A stretch of 64,000 nt of DNA, from contig JACTAT010000013.1 of assembly GCA_014526335.1 (NCBI GenBank), positions 2,515,987-2,579,986 of the forward strand, in the 5' to 3' direction. Positions 26,501 through 38,792 of the stretch are shown one piece after another. The position numbers and the translations under genes are program-made. This stretch comes from Chrysaora quinquecirrha (lineage: Eukaryota > Cnidaria > Scyphozoa > Semaeostomeae > Pelagiidae). The notes beneath the pieces were generated by a model that worked only from the letters and a program-made list of their open reading frames with translations, made no database searches and had not been told where the DNA came from. Positions within the stretch are counted from its first letter, which is position 1, and every line of letters starts with the position of its first letter.

Positions 26501-29117
26501 TATTTTAAGAAAAGTGCAGGCCTATCTACATGAAAAAATTTTATTAGCCACTTAAAATGGTACTTTCATTAAACCATTACACCTGTACAGTGTTCCACTG
26601 TACAAAAACCTAAAATCCGAATAATCTTTTCGTATCCATGAATGTTTTCCACAAAACAATTAACATTGTATCAATTAAAATGAAACAACTGTAACCCACC
26701 CAGGAGAAGTAAAGCATAGCAATTATACATAAATGTTGCCAAGAAGGTTTGTTGTGCTGTAACATTGTTGGTATCACGATAAAACGAGCAAATGTTTCGA
26801 GAAGTTTGTCAAGTACCATGAAAAAGAGAGACAGAAATTGTCTTTCTTTTTCGCGGAAATGGACTGCGTTTCTTAACATTAACCGAGATTAACATTAAGT
26901 TGAGTAGTGAGCCCTATATTCAATCACTGGTTCGCTAGGCTTTTATTTTTCTAAGGTAAATTGCCTTGCTTTTAGAGTTATAGCTACACGTCAAGGTAAG
27001 GCCACCTCAAGTGATACTGTGAACAGTTTACATGTACTGTAACATTCTCAATGAATGTCACTATATGATATGCGTGCATTAATCTTTGAAAGGCTTGCAA
27101 GGCCCATTTTATAGAACAATTTTATAATTTGATTCTTGTCCTTTTTATTAATCACAAAGAAAATGCTTAAGATTTAGAACATAAAAGATAAGTATGTATA
27201 TCTTTGTCGTTTGTCCCAATGTGAACAAATAAAAATATTAAACAAGAACTAGAGAAATACAAGGAAAACAAGATTTTAGATCCTCATCTAAACAATCAAC
27301 TTTCCAAAGCTTCAAACCTTTTCAAATATTCGTAAGCTTTCCGAGATCTAAAAGGGTCGTGCCAAAATTTGTGCCAAGTTGGATTGTGTTAGAAGTATAC
27401 ATGGGTTTGGAAGCAGATAAATTCTCAACGAATCTATCAGCTATCTATACTACTTCAGCTATTAGAAAAACTTTTTAGAAGCTTAATGTGTGATATTTTA
27501 AATATCTAGACTGATATACATGTATGCAATTTATTTCGGAGAGTATATTGCATCATGTCACTGATTTTCCTTAGTCCGTCACAATACCATACAGGCGCAA
27601 GAATGCAAGAAGATAAGAACACTTTTAAGTTGAATTTTATGCAAGAATGGTGTATGTGCTAGCGTCTCATCCATCCATCGCTTTTCTGTTGGAAAATTTA
27701 AGTTTCGTGAGGAAATTTCAAAGTAGGGTACGCAACAAAAGTTGAGACAGAGCCACAGGGGCCACAGTAACTGCATCTGCATGGAAAACTTTATCTTCTG
27801 TCTCTGTCTGTCAGGTTAAAAAGCTTGAGACAAAATAAACAAAATTAACTAGAGCACTTGAGATTAGACGTAATAAGCATGCGTTCATACAATACTTTTG
27901 ATACTTTCTGACGATTCGTGAATCGCTGAGTCGTGATATTCGCTACAGTATGGCGAGCCAAAGCATGCAAGCGGCACAAGTACTTTCCCCAGTACAGTGA
28001 ACAAATGATCCTCGCTCAAACATTTCTTTTCTACGTTAAGTCTAGAAATATACACCTGGGGGTATGGTGCACTATCTTAACAACAAGGAAGGCGATAGAT
28101 AAGAAGAGAATCAAAGACTAATAGTGGATTTTTGTAGAGTTGACGGACCTTTTAGGCCTAGAAATCTTGCAAGAAGGCTTCTTTAGCGCGCGGGGACATG
28201 GCAAGCAGTCTCATCCAACAAATAACTTATGCGTTACAACAAACAAGAAACACTTTGCAAAGGGGCAAAGCAGTTTATGTTCTCTATATATCGTTAAATA
28301 TTGCTAAGAGTTCGAAAGAGACACATACCAAGAAACTGAGTCGTGCGGGTTGCGAAGCAGAGGTGGCCAGGCGGGCATGATGATACCTTCCTTCATGGCA
28401 TCAAAACAAATAACAACCAGCTTTGAGGTTCAGGTTTAGTCAAATTAATGATCTTGAGAACTGCAGAAACTCTCCACGACAAATCATAAGCTTGAACCTT
28501 CATCTGAGACTCCAAAAAGAAAGTCTAAGCGTTGCTTAACAAGGAATTATGGCCCGAATTATGACTATTGAAGGAATGGTTCGTTGAAGACAATAGCGAG
28601 CGCAGTTTGCAGTCTAACCGCATTCATAGCTAATAAATTACCTCAAAATACTGTCAGTTCAAAGGCTAATAGATATGTGAAGTAGTTTATAAACTGTCAT
28701 ACCTTGGTTGAATTCCTGGAACCATTGATTTGCAGTATGACTCCTGAAAGTTTGATAGTAGCCCCTTTGCGTTGGAAGCATATACGGTGAGGTCGAAGAT
28801 GCGGAATTCTGGTAGGCGCATGGTGAAAGAGGGTCGCTAATATGATAGCCTGTTCGAGGTAACATTGTTGTACTCCATGATGTTGTATAATGTCCTGGAC
28901 TAGTCGATAAGCGACAGATTGGCCCTGCATAGTCTATAATCCTGGGCTGGTTCATCATGCCTGAACTATTTTCAATTTGAGGATAATGACTTGCGCTCGT
29001 CATCTGAAGTCTACATCTGTTATTTGGAGCAATCTCGTTGTGATTTGGGGGTTGAAGATAGTTGGAGATATACGTATCTTGTTGTAGTTCGCTTGCTCCG
29101 CATTTCAAATTGTCCAT
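20528..29117 (-). CDS. Xlox/Cdx-like ParaHox homeobox gene, two exons
   Basis: Exon 1 is 29117-28703 (start [10 protein letters not shown]); exon 2 is 20727-20528. CAAG|GTATGA joins TTTTTGTAG|ATCC in phase 1 across an 8-kb intron, giving 204 residues. Exon 1 is Ser/Tyr/Pro/Gln-rich and ends with WFQEFNQ, in the place of a hexapeptide. The homeodomain (about 141-200) reads [13 protein letters not shown], then [11 protein letters not shown] and [11 protein letters not shown]. YITxRR and the KERK tail favour Cdx, and linkage to Gsx supports the Xlox/Cdx class of cnidarians. Position 47 of the homeodomain is Thr where Ile or Val is usual, and only four residues follow the domain. A nuclear DNA-binding factor is expected. 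Class is good; orthology to Cdx versus Xlox is not resolved by eye. Confidence 0.88.
20728..28702 (-). other. 8-kb intron of the Xlox/Cdx-like gene
   Basis: Contains no convincing nested gene. It holds tandem repeats at 21.13-21.67 kb, a related inverted copy near 23.75 kb, and stretches rich in TGTTGCA/TGCAAC words near 20.93-21.12 and 23.9-24.05 kb. The 135-residue open frame at 25075-25482 is Lys/Arg-rich without a recognisable domain, and I do not call it. Confidence 0.6.
21130..21670 (+). repeat. Tandem repeat of ~140-bp units
   Basis: GGCTCAACGGTATGGTTC recurs at about 21309, 21446 and 21586; TCAGGGTGATGAAGNAGTAG and TGCACAGTGCACAAG recur in the same order. One frame of each unit encodes a similar peptide ([13 protein letters not shown] in one copy), so a coding fragment may have been amplified. 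The open frame at 21407-21670 spans two units. A diverged inverted copy lies at about 23745-23800. Confidence 0.75.
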
Positions 29118-32100
29118 CTCTTAATGTCGTTTCTTTCCCGTGCAAGTATGAAGTGCACTTGTGTCATACATGTGATACCTATGATACCGCTAAGATACCC
29201 AACTGCATATGACCACCATGGACGTCCGCCAGTCTTGGTATTAAATCAGTGAGCCACTGCAGCACCGTCTGATCACCAACATCCTTTCCGCTGACAGTCT
29301 TCCAAACTATGTGCAAATTAGCGTTGCATGAGAAATCTCGCTTCTCACTTTCAGGGGGGCGTTGGAAATTGTTTCTATTGGCGGGTTAGGATTAACATAA
29401 GATCACGGTGTTGACTGAGGTTTATTAACCCTGGCAATGAATATCGTTTGAACGTAAAATTATCGCCAACGTTGTCGAAAAGTTTTATATGAAGACCAGA
29501 CCCCAATATGAATGGCTCGTTTGTGTCTGGGACAGACTGGCAGACGTGCGAATAGCAATTTAAAGGTGTTGTGTACTTTGTTGTATTGGATAACGTCTCT
29601 AAATGCTACAGAATGATATCTATTCCTAAAGTTGATGAATATGATTGTAGACACCATAACGTTTTGCTAGGACTGCTTTGTGGGCCAACGATAGGCCTAA
29701 CTTTGACTCTTATTAATAAGATATTCGGAATCTACTGGAATCTGTCCATTTCAAATCCAATTCTGTGCAGACAGAAAGAGTTCGTTTTCTCACCTGGACT
29801 TTTCTGACTTTTCAATAAATTTAATTGGTCATCCAGATGTTTCCTGCGAGCTGATTGGTTGTCAAAACACAATACCAATCCAGGTTCACTTTTCTCATTG
29901 GTTCATTTCGATTCGCGTCTGAGTATTAACTCCTTAGTCAATTGTTTCTGTTTGTTTATAATCTAAGTTGTGTCAGACGAAAAATGGTTTTTTAAGTATG
30001 TCCAAGGATGTATCGCCTTTTTTTCGCAATTAGGAAATTTTTTACTACTCAAAGAATATTTACAACTCCGATTCTGTTCTTAGACTCGCAACATAGGTCA
30101 CACTAGACTCACGTCACGAGTCGCTAGTTTACGCTCCCCTATTTTTGATTTTGTCACTCCACACTGAGCGATTGTAGAAAACAACAACAACAACAAAATC
30201 GAGTGAAGTAGTGAGACTTATGCAGTGAGTCTAAGGTCACACTGTTTATTTCTACAATCGTTTAGTGTCGCTCTGTTGATGATGGTTTCACTGATGATGC
30301 GAGAATTTGATTGGCTATTGTATTACTCCTCTGATTGATGATTGGTCATCAATCTGGACTTCCGAGAGGCCTGGGCAACAGGGCACAGGGTCGCAAGGTG
30401 TTTGCGACGTTGTTTGTGGTTCTTCGTTAATTACAACATTACACATTCCTCTTGGAGCCAGTTATGCTTCTCTATCACCAGCTACGTCACTTATGGATCA
30501 CATGAGATGCAGGCGCGCAGGCGCGGCAAACCATTGCGCGTTTGGCATGAAGCCGCCCTGACGTGTTTTTCAGCAAAGCGAGAGTTTCGATAATTCGACC
30601 GAAAGAAAGAGCTGGTAGCAATCCAGTTATTATCTACTTCCACCGTGAAAAGGAACGCCTAAACTGTTGCTTTCCTAAGAGACGCACGGGACGATAAACA
30701 CCTAAAACCTTCTGAAAGCTTCTTTATTTACCAGAGGGTCATTTGTCCCTTTTGTCTGCAATTGTTTTAACCAATGTGTCCCCCAAAACAAGCTAATGTC
30801 CCTTGACAAAGATCCTCCCTGCAAACAACAACAACAACATTTCTAACAACAGCAACAACCTAATTGCCATCGGCTCAAACGGTTTGCGCAAATTTCTGCC
30901 TCGAGCACTCGGAGGTTCTTCCGCGGGTTCGTCTATGCGGGTTTAAACTGTAACTTCTTATTTCCGTAATGAGATGATTCTGTGAAGACCCTGAAATCCT
31001 TAAGGAGAAAAGAAAATCTTTGTGACAGTAGTCAATGTTTATTCGAGAAGCAAACTACAAGCTGATCTCAGATCTATCAAAAAGGATATTAACAGTTCAT
31101 CTAACGTTTCAGGATGTTATTAATGGAGCAATTGATATTCTAATTAAACGAAAGGATCGAGAACGTCCAATCGAAAAGGTCAAGCCTCGCATTCCAGCAT
31201 TACGTTTCGTCTTTGTCTTGGTGATAGAAATATTCTACGCCTCTTTGGCCTGACGTAAGAAAAGTCACAAGTACCGTGTCGGTAACCACTTGTTAAACAT
31301 TGGGGAGGGACAGAAGAGCATTGATTAGGCACCAGATTGAAGAGCGTCGCTCTTTTTAGAAGCTCCACAAATGTAGATTGCATGCAGACTACTCAGACAC
31401 TTTGAGAGTGTCTACACTCGAAAATCTACACTTGCGCACATGCTACATAAATGGAGGCCAATGAAAAATAGGACACTGAACCACACCCATTTTACTGACC
31501 TTAATGTTCCTTGGGTCAGCTCCAACCCCTGTCAGATTGAGGCATATCTGTGGAGGCGCCAAATGTATGAAAAAGCACCTTACAGTGGGTAACACTTTAA
31601 AGAACGAGGACACTTTGACCTAGCAAAAGGGACACTTGCTAGACTTTGACTTTCTGCACCGTGGAACAGGGAACAGGTTATCTTTGGGAACTTCTACGGG
31701 TGAAAAGGTGACCTTCCGCAGAGCTGACCTTGAAATATCCTTGCAAAGCCATATAAATTCAAGATAATCGGAGAAAGTGAAACTCGTAGGGACCACTTTC
31801 CACAAGCCTACAGTCAACTCAGCTACCCATTCTTCCGAGGTTGGTAAATGAGTACCTAGGGTATTTGTTCTAGAATATCAGTCTGGGGGCACAAGCTGCA
31901 GGTCCCCCACCAGCTGTACAGCTGCCTCAAATCCCAACCTGCGTTAATAAATGAAAATTGCTTGCTTGCTTGCTTGCTTAGCTTAGCTTCTTTAGAAACT
32001 GTCAAAACTGCTGTATATACAGTAATTAAGGACGCGAGCCCGAATCCTCTAGATTAAAGAGACATCGAGGTCTTTTCTAGTCTTTTCCAGAGACATTTAC

Positions 32101-33756
32101 GTTTACACCGGCATAAGACATCTTCGCGCAACGAAACGACAATGTTAATAATGAAAAATCTATTTCATAATTAAACCTTGAATATTAACAAATATATATT
32201 TGTATAATCATTATAATCATCAAGCAGTCCATATTCTGAAATTTTCTACAAACACAAACTAAAACGAAGTTAAAAATTAGAGAAAAAAAACCAACAATAA
32301 GATTTACAGTAGTAGAAGAAGCGTTTATCTGGTTCATTTGTTGAGTTTTGACTGCTTATGGAGGGGGGAGAGGGGGCGGAGAGTGAAGGAACATAGCAAC
32401 CCAGCAAAAGGGAATAGAGTTACGTTTGCCATAAAGGGGGCGTTCTTTGGGACATTTTTCTGCCTCTTCCTTTTTCGAAACTTCCGAGGGACCGTAAGCA
32501 TGTTCTTTTGGACAACTCTCAGGAAAATCAGAGACTTTGCAGGCTCCGAACTATCCTGACTCTAGAGCTGGAAGATTTTGCAGATTTCGAAGAGATTTTC
32601 GTTTCCAAATTAACGTCTCGAAAGCCTTCAGTTTTTCAAGAAAGGGCCTTTATTTGGGTCCGGAATCGTGAAGCCAGCGATTTTTTACTTTTTCAGAATT
32701 CAGAAGAGAAAAAGTTCCCAAAAGAACGCACCAATTTTATAATAAATGTATAAAGGACGATCTACGGAAGGGAGACCATATGTGGCGAATTTTCTGTTAA
32801 AAAACGAAAGTCGGGGAAAAGACTACAGTACACCATTTTGGGAGAGCATCTCTTACCAGATCTCGAGGAATTATAATCCTCATCTTGTGCTGACGTAGCT
32901 GTAACATTCAAAATCCTTCTAAGGGTCAATTGATTGATGCGTGGTAATGTAATAATAAAGCTTCATGAGCTAATGACTCTGAGATACCAGCTAAAACAAC
33001 TGATTCACCGTCCGTCCAGCGAATGGTAACTTCAATTTCACGTTTTAGAACTCAGAGTCCTGTTAAGGGGCATTTTTACTTGTTGAAAAGGCGTTCGAAA
33101 TTCCAGTTAATACAGGATTTGCACAATACAAAGATGTGCGATATTTTCACGGAACAAGTTTTCTCCTGGAGTCCTATTTCATTCATTACATGGGAGTAAT
33201 AGACGTGCCAAAACATCTCTTTAGGTTCAAGCAAAATTCCTTCTTCCTAACGTGTCTCAGAATATTCTGGAAAATTTGTACATGGGGTGTACAGTATGTG
33301 TATGCCAATTTAGGATGACATTAAGTAACGAAAGACGCTAGCATGAGAGATTAAGCCTGGCTCACTCTTGTAATAAGAATCGTCTAAATCTGGGGTCTTT
33401 TTTACCGGTCGAAAGGGATAAATCGCCCACTTTGTCCCACACGACGGAGATTTGTCTTCAAAATAGAAATGAGCTCTGAGCTCTTTACTTCCGATCAAAT
33501 CGGGGATTGTCCCCACATGTTGCGGACGTCTGCGACGAATAGAAAAAGCTGTTCGAATCGAAAGAATCGGGAATTATATTAGATCCCCAATTATTACGAT
33601 TATTATGTAGATGTGAACCAGGCTTTATCCTGTAAAAGCTCCTGAAAAAGTTGTCATTAATCTAAACCCTAATAAGGAATTATACTACATAATAATTACG
33701 AAATATTTACAAAAAACCAACCGATTTGAACTGTACATGACATACTGTTAATGTTT
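29118..33756. other. Intergenic between CHIC and the Xlox/Cdx-like gene
   Basis: No gene is supported. Around 30093-30243, TCACACTAGACTCAC and its inverse GTGAGTCTAAGGTCAC frame about 150 bases, a possible small foldback element. The region just above 29117 should hold the promoter of the homeobox gene. Several CAA-triplet runs (30.18, 30.83 kb) are simple repeats. Confidence 0.45.
31850..31986 (+). mobile_element. Possible 3' end of a retroposon with (GCTT)n tail
   Basis: A segment ending in AATAAATGAAAATT is followed directly by GCTTGCTTGCTTGCTTGCTTAG. A polyadenylation-like motif leading into a short tandem tail is typical of the 3' ends of non-LTR retrotransposons or SINEs. No reverse transcriptase coding was recognised upstream, so the copy would be truncated. 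Confidence 0.35.
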
Positions 33757-36449
33757 TCAGTCTGGCTTGAAAATAATCTGCTTTGGTCGAAATTCAATAG
33801 ATAGCACCTAAAAACATAAGATGTATTCTTGATTGCTTTGCATTGCAATAATAGTCTGATGTAAAGTGGTTCACAGAATGCATTGGCAAAGGAAATCACA
33901 GCTAATTTCCCTGTTAGATGCAATCATTCCCCAAATAAGTAACCAAAGATGTAAAAAGCTCCTTGTTTTTCGAATCGACTGCCACATCCAAAAACCCAAG
34001 GTTGCAACATCCATGCTTGAAAAGTACTTTGTGATTTGGACCCTACATCCATAGGGCATGAGTTCAATGTCAAAGTCAATGCTTTCTCAATAATGCATTT
34101 TGTCATAAGTACATAATGCCAGATTCAAGGAAGCTACAAGGTTTTGCAAATCATATTATATGAAAATCAGTTACCGTTTTCAGTCAATCCTTAATGAAGT
34201 TAAATCAATTAATAACAGTTGACACTTAAGGTACTTACATATTCCATCATATTACTAGAATTCATCATTTGCTTACTGACTTTCCAATGTAAACCAAGCT
34301 ACAAATAGAAGCAGAATCAAATATGAAACACTAGACTATTAACAAACCAAATCTATACATGCGATAAGGTACATTACAGACAAATCGTACATACCTTGTG
34401 GTATATGTTACAATTTTCAGCATCCAATAATTTTTCCATAGAATTTCTTGTCTAGAAGAAAGATAACCAAAAATGAGGAAAATACGAACTCTTATAACAA
34501 GGTGAAATGGTGCATCAAGGACCAGTCACTAAGATCTCAGTAGTAGGTTAACTAATCAAAACGTCTGCCCTGGCTTTGAGGCTACCATAAATAGCGTGGA
34601 CACAAACACTGATCTAGCTGAGCTTCAGAAACCAGGAGCAAGCTGGATTGCGCCATAGCATCTTCACTAACACTTATACCTACCCTTTTATTTAGATAAA
34701 CAACAGGCCATAAAGACAGTCCCAGTGTGCAGCAACAGCATATACAACCACAAAGTAGCCATCTCAAGTTGAAAGGTAATGTTCTTCCAAGTATTTTATT
34801 CACTTTTTTGATAGTTGCCTCAAACTCTTCAGGTGCAAGCTGCAAAGAAGAATTGTAAATCAGGACATTATCAAGGAATAGACACATTGTTTCAATTAAC
34901 ATGCAAGCAACAACCATATTGTAGACAAATAAAAGAAGAGCATGTGATGTGACGGAAAACAGACATTTTAAATGATGTCATCAAATCATAACCAAAAGAA
35001 TAAAACAAGAAGCTAACCTTTCCTGACAAGCTTGAAGGAAATTCTGTCTCAAATTTATTTGTAAGTCCAAACCTTAAACAAAAGAGGATTACTATAAGAT
35101 ACAATACTATTGCTAAAGCAATAACAATAATACAACAATAAGCAATAGCATAGGCTAAGTAAGGTACAGCATCACTCTGATTTAAAGCCCTCTTCTTTTA
35201 AAATCCACCCAGCTTGGGAGGAGTTACCCTCTAAAACTTGTATTATAGTCCGGTGGCCAACTGCGAATTTCAAGGATGACCTTGACATCGAGTACATATG
35301 GGTTTTTATTTTATTTTCTGGTTATATGGTGAAAGAAGACTCGAAAAAGCCAAACTTGCCCCTTCTAAGTGTTGGGCAAATTTTTTTATGATCCGCGGAA
35401 GATGCGTCATGTCCAAGGTAAAAAATTCATCGAAAAAATTTTATAAATTGTCAAAACATGGTATTGTTTGGTCTCATTCGAATGGAAATTGACTCTAGAT
35501 TCCAAATATAGTATCAATATTAGTCTCCGCATATAATAATAAAAATATATTGCTCAAGGAATTGGACTTTTATAAACAAAAATCAAAAAGTAAATGTTAA
35601 ATTAAAATGTTCTTGAAAAATTATCGTTAGTTAGTTAGCATAGCTTGTATGTTAGTGACTTAGCTAGTTAACTTTAGAAGATAGTAAGTTAGTAAGTAAG
35701 TCAGTTACCATATTAGTTAGTTAGTTAAATTTAGTTTGTTTGTTAGTTTGTTAGGTAATTTATTTGTTGGTTTGTTAGTTAGTTAAATAGCTAGTTTGTT
35801 TTATTAGATAGTCTTATCGCTAGTTAGTTACGTAGTTACTTACTTAGTTGGTTAGTTAGTTAGTCCGTTAGTTAGTTAGTTGTTACTTAAGTAGCATAGC
35901 TTGTAAGCTAGTCAGTTTGTTAGTTCGCTGCTTAAGAAGATTTTAAGTTAGTTAGTAAGTTAATTTGTTAGTTTGCTAGTTAGTTAGGTTTATAGTTAGT
36001 CAGTAAGCTACTTAGTTAGAATACCTTGTAAATAAGTCAGTTTGTTCGTTAGCTACTTTTGAAGATAGTAAGTTAGTTAGTAAGTTACTTTATTAGTTAG
36101 CTAGTTAGTTAGGTAACTAGCTAGATAGTTGTTAGTTAGTTAGTTAGTTAATTAGTTGATTAGTTGATTAGTTAATTAGTTAGTTAGTTAGTTAGTTAGC
36201 TACTCAGTTAGTAAGTTAGTCAGTTAGTTAGTTATTCAGTTAGTTAGTTATTTAGTTAGTTAGTTAGTTAGTTACTTAAGTAGCATAACTTGTAAGTTAG
36301 TCAGTTTGTTAGTTAGCTATTTTAGAATATTGTAAGTCAGTCAGTCATTTAGTTCGTTAGCTATTTTAGAAGATAGTAAGGTGGATAGTAAGTTACTTTG
36401 TTAGTAAGCTAGTTAGTTACGCAACTAGCTAGATAGTTGTTAGTTAGTC

Positions 36450-36487
<38 letters not shown>

Positions 36488-38792
36488 ATATTTAGTTAGT
36501 CAGTTATTTAGTTAGTGAGTTAGTTAGTTTGTTTGTTAGTTAGCTATTTTAGAATTTTGTAAGTCAGTTTTGTTCGTTAGCTACTTTAGAAGATAGTAAG
36601 GTGGTTAGTAAGTTACTTTGTTAGGTAGCTAGTTAGTTAAGTAACTAGCTAGATAGTTGTTAGTTAGTTAGTAAGTTAGCTAGTTAGTTAGTTATTTAGT
36701 TAGTTAGTTAGTTGGTTAGTTAGCTAGTTAGTTAGTTATTTAGTCAGTTAATTACTTAAGTAGCACAGCTTGTACGTTAGTCAGTTTGTTAGTTAGCTAT
36801 TTTCGAATATTGTAACTCAGTTCGTCAGTTTGTTCGTTAGCTACTTTAGAAGATAGTAAGTAAGCTAGTAAGTTACTTTGTTAGTTAGCTACTTAGTTAG
36901 ATAACAAGCTAGATATTTGTTAGCTAGTTAGTGTTAGTTAGTTAGTTAGTTAATAAGTTAGTTAGTAAGTTTGTTATTTAGTTAGTTAGTTAGTTAGTTA
37001 GTTAATAAGTTTGTTTGCTAGATTGTTAGTTAGTAGACATAGCTTGCATGTTAGTTAGTTAGTTAGTTAGTTCGTTAGTTAGTCAGTCAGCTAGCTTGTT
37101 AGGTAATTAGTTTGTTTGTTTTTAAGTTAATAAGATTGATTAAGTTAATTAGTTGTATTAGTTAGTTAGCTAGCTAGTTAGTTTCTAAGCTGCATAGTTA
37201 CTTAGTTAGTTAGTTAGTTAGTTTGTTAGTTAGCTAACTGCAATGCCTGCCAGAATTACTTGGAACGCCCATCATATTTGTAGGCTTAACTAAGTAACTT
37301 AAAAGATACGCTAACTAACTAACTAAATAACTAACAAACTAACTATTTAGCTATCTTACTAACTAAGTTACTAACTAAGTAGTTATCTAACTAATCAACT
37401 ACTAATTAACTGACTAACTAACTTAGTATCTTCCAAAGTAGCTAACTAACTAACTGACTAACTTACAAGATAAGCTAAGTAACTAACTAACTTACTAACT
37501 AACTGACTTATTAAGTAACTAACTAACTAACTAACTAACTAGCTAACTAACTAACTAACTAACTAACTTACTATCTTCCAAGGTAACTAACTTACTAACT
37601 GACTAATTAACTAATTAACTTAATAACCAACTTAATAACTAACTTACTATCTCCCAAATTAGCTAACTAACGAACTGAGTAACGTGCAAGCTATGCTAAC
37701 TAACAAACTGACTAAATATAATAAATATAAATATAACTAAATATTACTAAATATAACTAGTTACCTAACTAATTAACTACCCTTTGTAACTAAGTAACTA
37801 ACCAACTTAATATCTTCGAAAGTAGCTTACTTATTACCCGACTAACTAAGAAGCTACGCTAGATAACTAACTATCAGACTAACTAACTAAGTAACAAACT
37901 CAGTATCTAACTAGCTCACAACTAATTAACTATCTAACTAAATAACAAACTAACTAATTACCTAACCAACTCGCTAATTACTAACTTACTTACTATTTTA
38001 GTATCTTCTAAGTAGCTAACTTACTAACTTACAAGCTATGCTAACTAACTAACTAAAGATAATTTTTCAAAGAGCATTTTTCTTAGCTTTTCTTTTTTTG
38101 ATTTTTTTTTATAAAAATCAAATGTCTTGAGCAATATCTTTGATCAATATATACAGAATCTAACCTTATTGGCAAATTCGAATCTACAGTCAATTTCCAT
38201 TGAATGAGACCAAACAATACCATGTTTTGACAATTTATCAAAATTTTTCCATGAAATTTTGCCTTGGACATGACGTATCTTCGGCAGGTCGTAAAAAAAT
38301 TTGCCCAACACTTGGAAGGGGCAAGTTTGGCTTTTTCGAGTCTTCTATGACTATATAAACAGAAAATAAAATAAAAACCCATATGTACTCGATGTCAAGG
38401 TCATCTCAACTGGCCACCGGACTATTACACAATACGTTTATGTAATTAGATCTAACTTATAGGAGCCCCCTCTCTGAATAAATGCCCTCCAAGGGGGGGG
38501 GGGGTATTAATTGGAATCAGTTTAAATCTTAAGAACTTTTTTGATGCCCTTCAAATAAACGCCCCCTAAAAGTTAAAAAAATTTAGCTAACGCCCTGGGC
38601 TTTTTACTGCTCTATCATGCTGATTCAGCATAAAATGCATTCATTTTTAGGCCAACGAACTCACAGAGTCAGATGACCGACGCCACGAATAACAACAGGA
38701 TCTGGGACTCTTGGAGACACGTCTTCAGTGACAGAAAGTCTACTGTTGCTTTCTTGGAGATTCGCATCTTCAATTATGTCGAAGTTTGCCAT
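33757..38792 (-). CDS. CHIC2: CHIC family protein (cysteine-rich hydrophobic domain), complete, six exons
   Basis: Exons: 38792-38665, 35072-35018, 34839-34684, 34451-34395, 34298-34239, 33807-33757, all with GT-AG borders and matching phases (2,0,0,0,0). The product is 168 residues; human CHIC2 is about 165. It starts MANFDIIE, then PDPVVIRGVGHLTLFGL (about 32-48), NKFETEFPSSLSGK, and APEEFEATIKK. The defining segment LRWLLCGCICCCCTLG is at about residues 86-101. It ends FKPD like vertebrate CHIC2 (FRPD). CHIC proteins are palmitoylated on the Cys string and sit on the plasma membrane and vesicles. The first intron is 3.6 kb and filled by a foldback element. LIN37 is head to head, start codons 1.0 kb apart. 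The symbol denotes the CHIC1/CHIC2 family; an invertebrate single-copy gene would be pro-orthologous to both. Confidence 0.96.
35246..38424. mobile_element. 3.2-kb foldback element with TTAG/CTAA arms, in CHIC intron 1
   Basis: Both ends carry inverted copies of about 370 bases: TAGTCCGGTGGCC at 35246 and GGCCACCGGACTA ending 38424, followed inward by ATGACCTTGACATCGAG and CGAAAAAGCCAAACTTGCCCC. The flanks share TTA (35243-35245 and 38425-38427), a possible target-site duplication. Inside, 35.63-37.24 kb is TTAG repeats and 37.30-38.05 kb is CTAA repeats, the reverse complement, around a roughly 60-base centre. No transposase is seen. The open frames at 35298-35492 (+) and 38083-38382 (-) are the two inverted copies of one terminal repeat. 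Confidence 0.85.

Noticed and set aside
35298..38382. Two open frames with nearly the same protein (GFYFIF...RRLEKAKLAPSKCWANFF) on opposite strands
   Set aside because: They are the two inverted terminal repeats of the foldback element; short, no start context, no domain. Kept as evidence for the element only.
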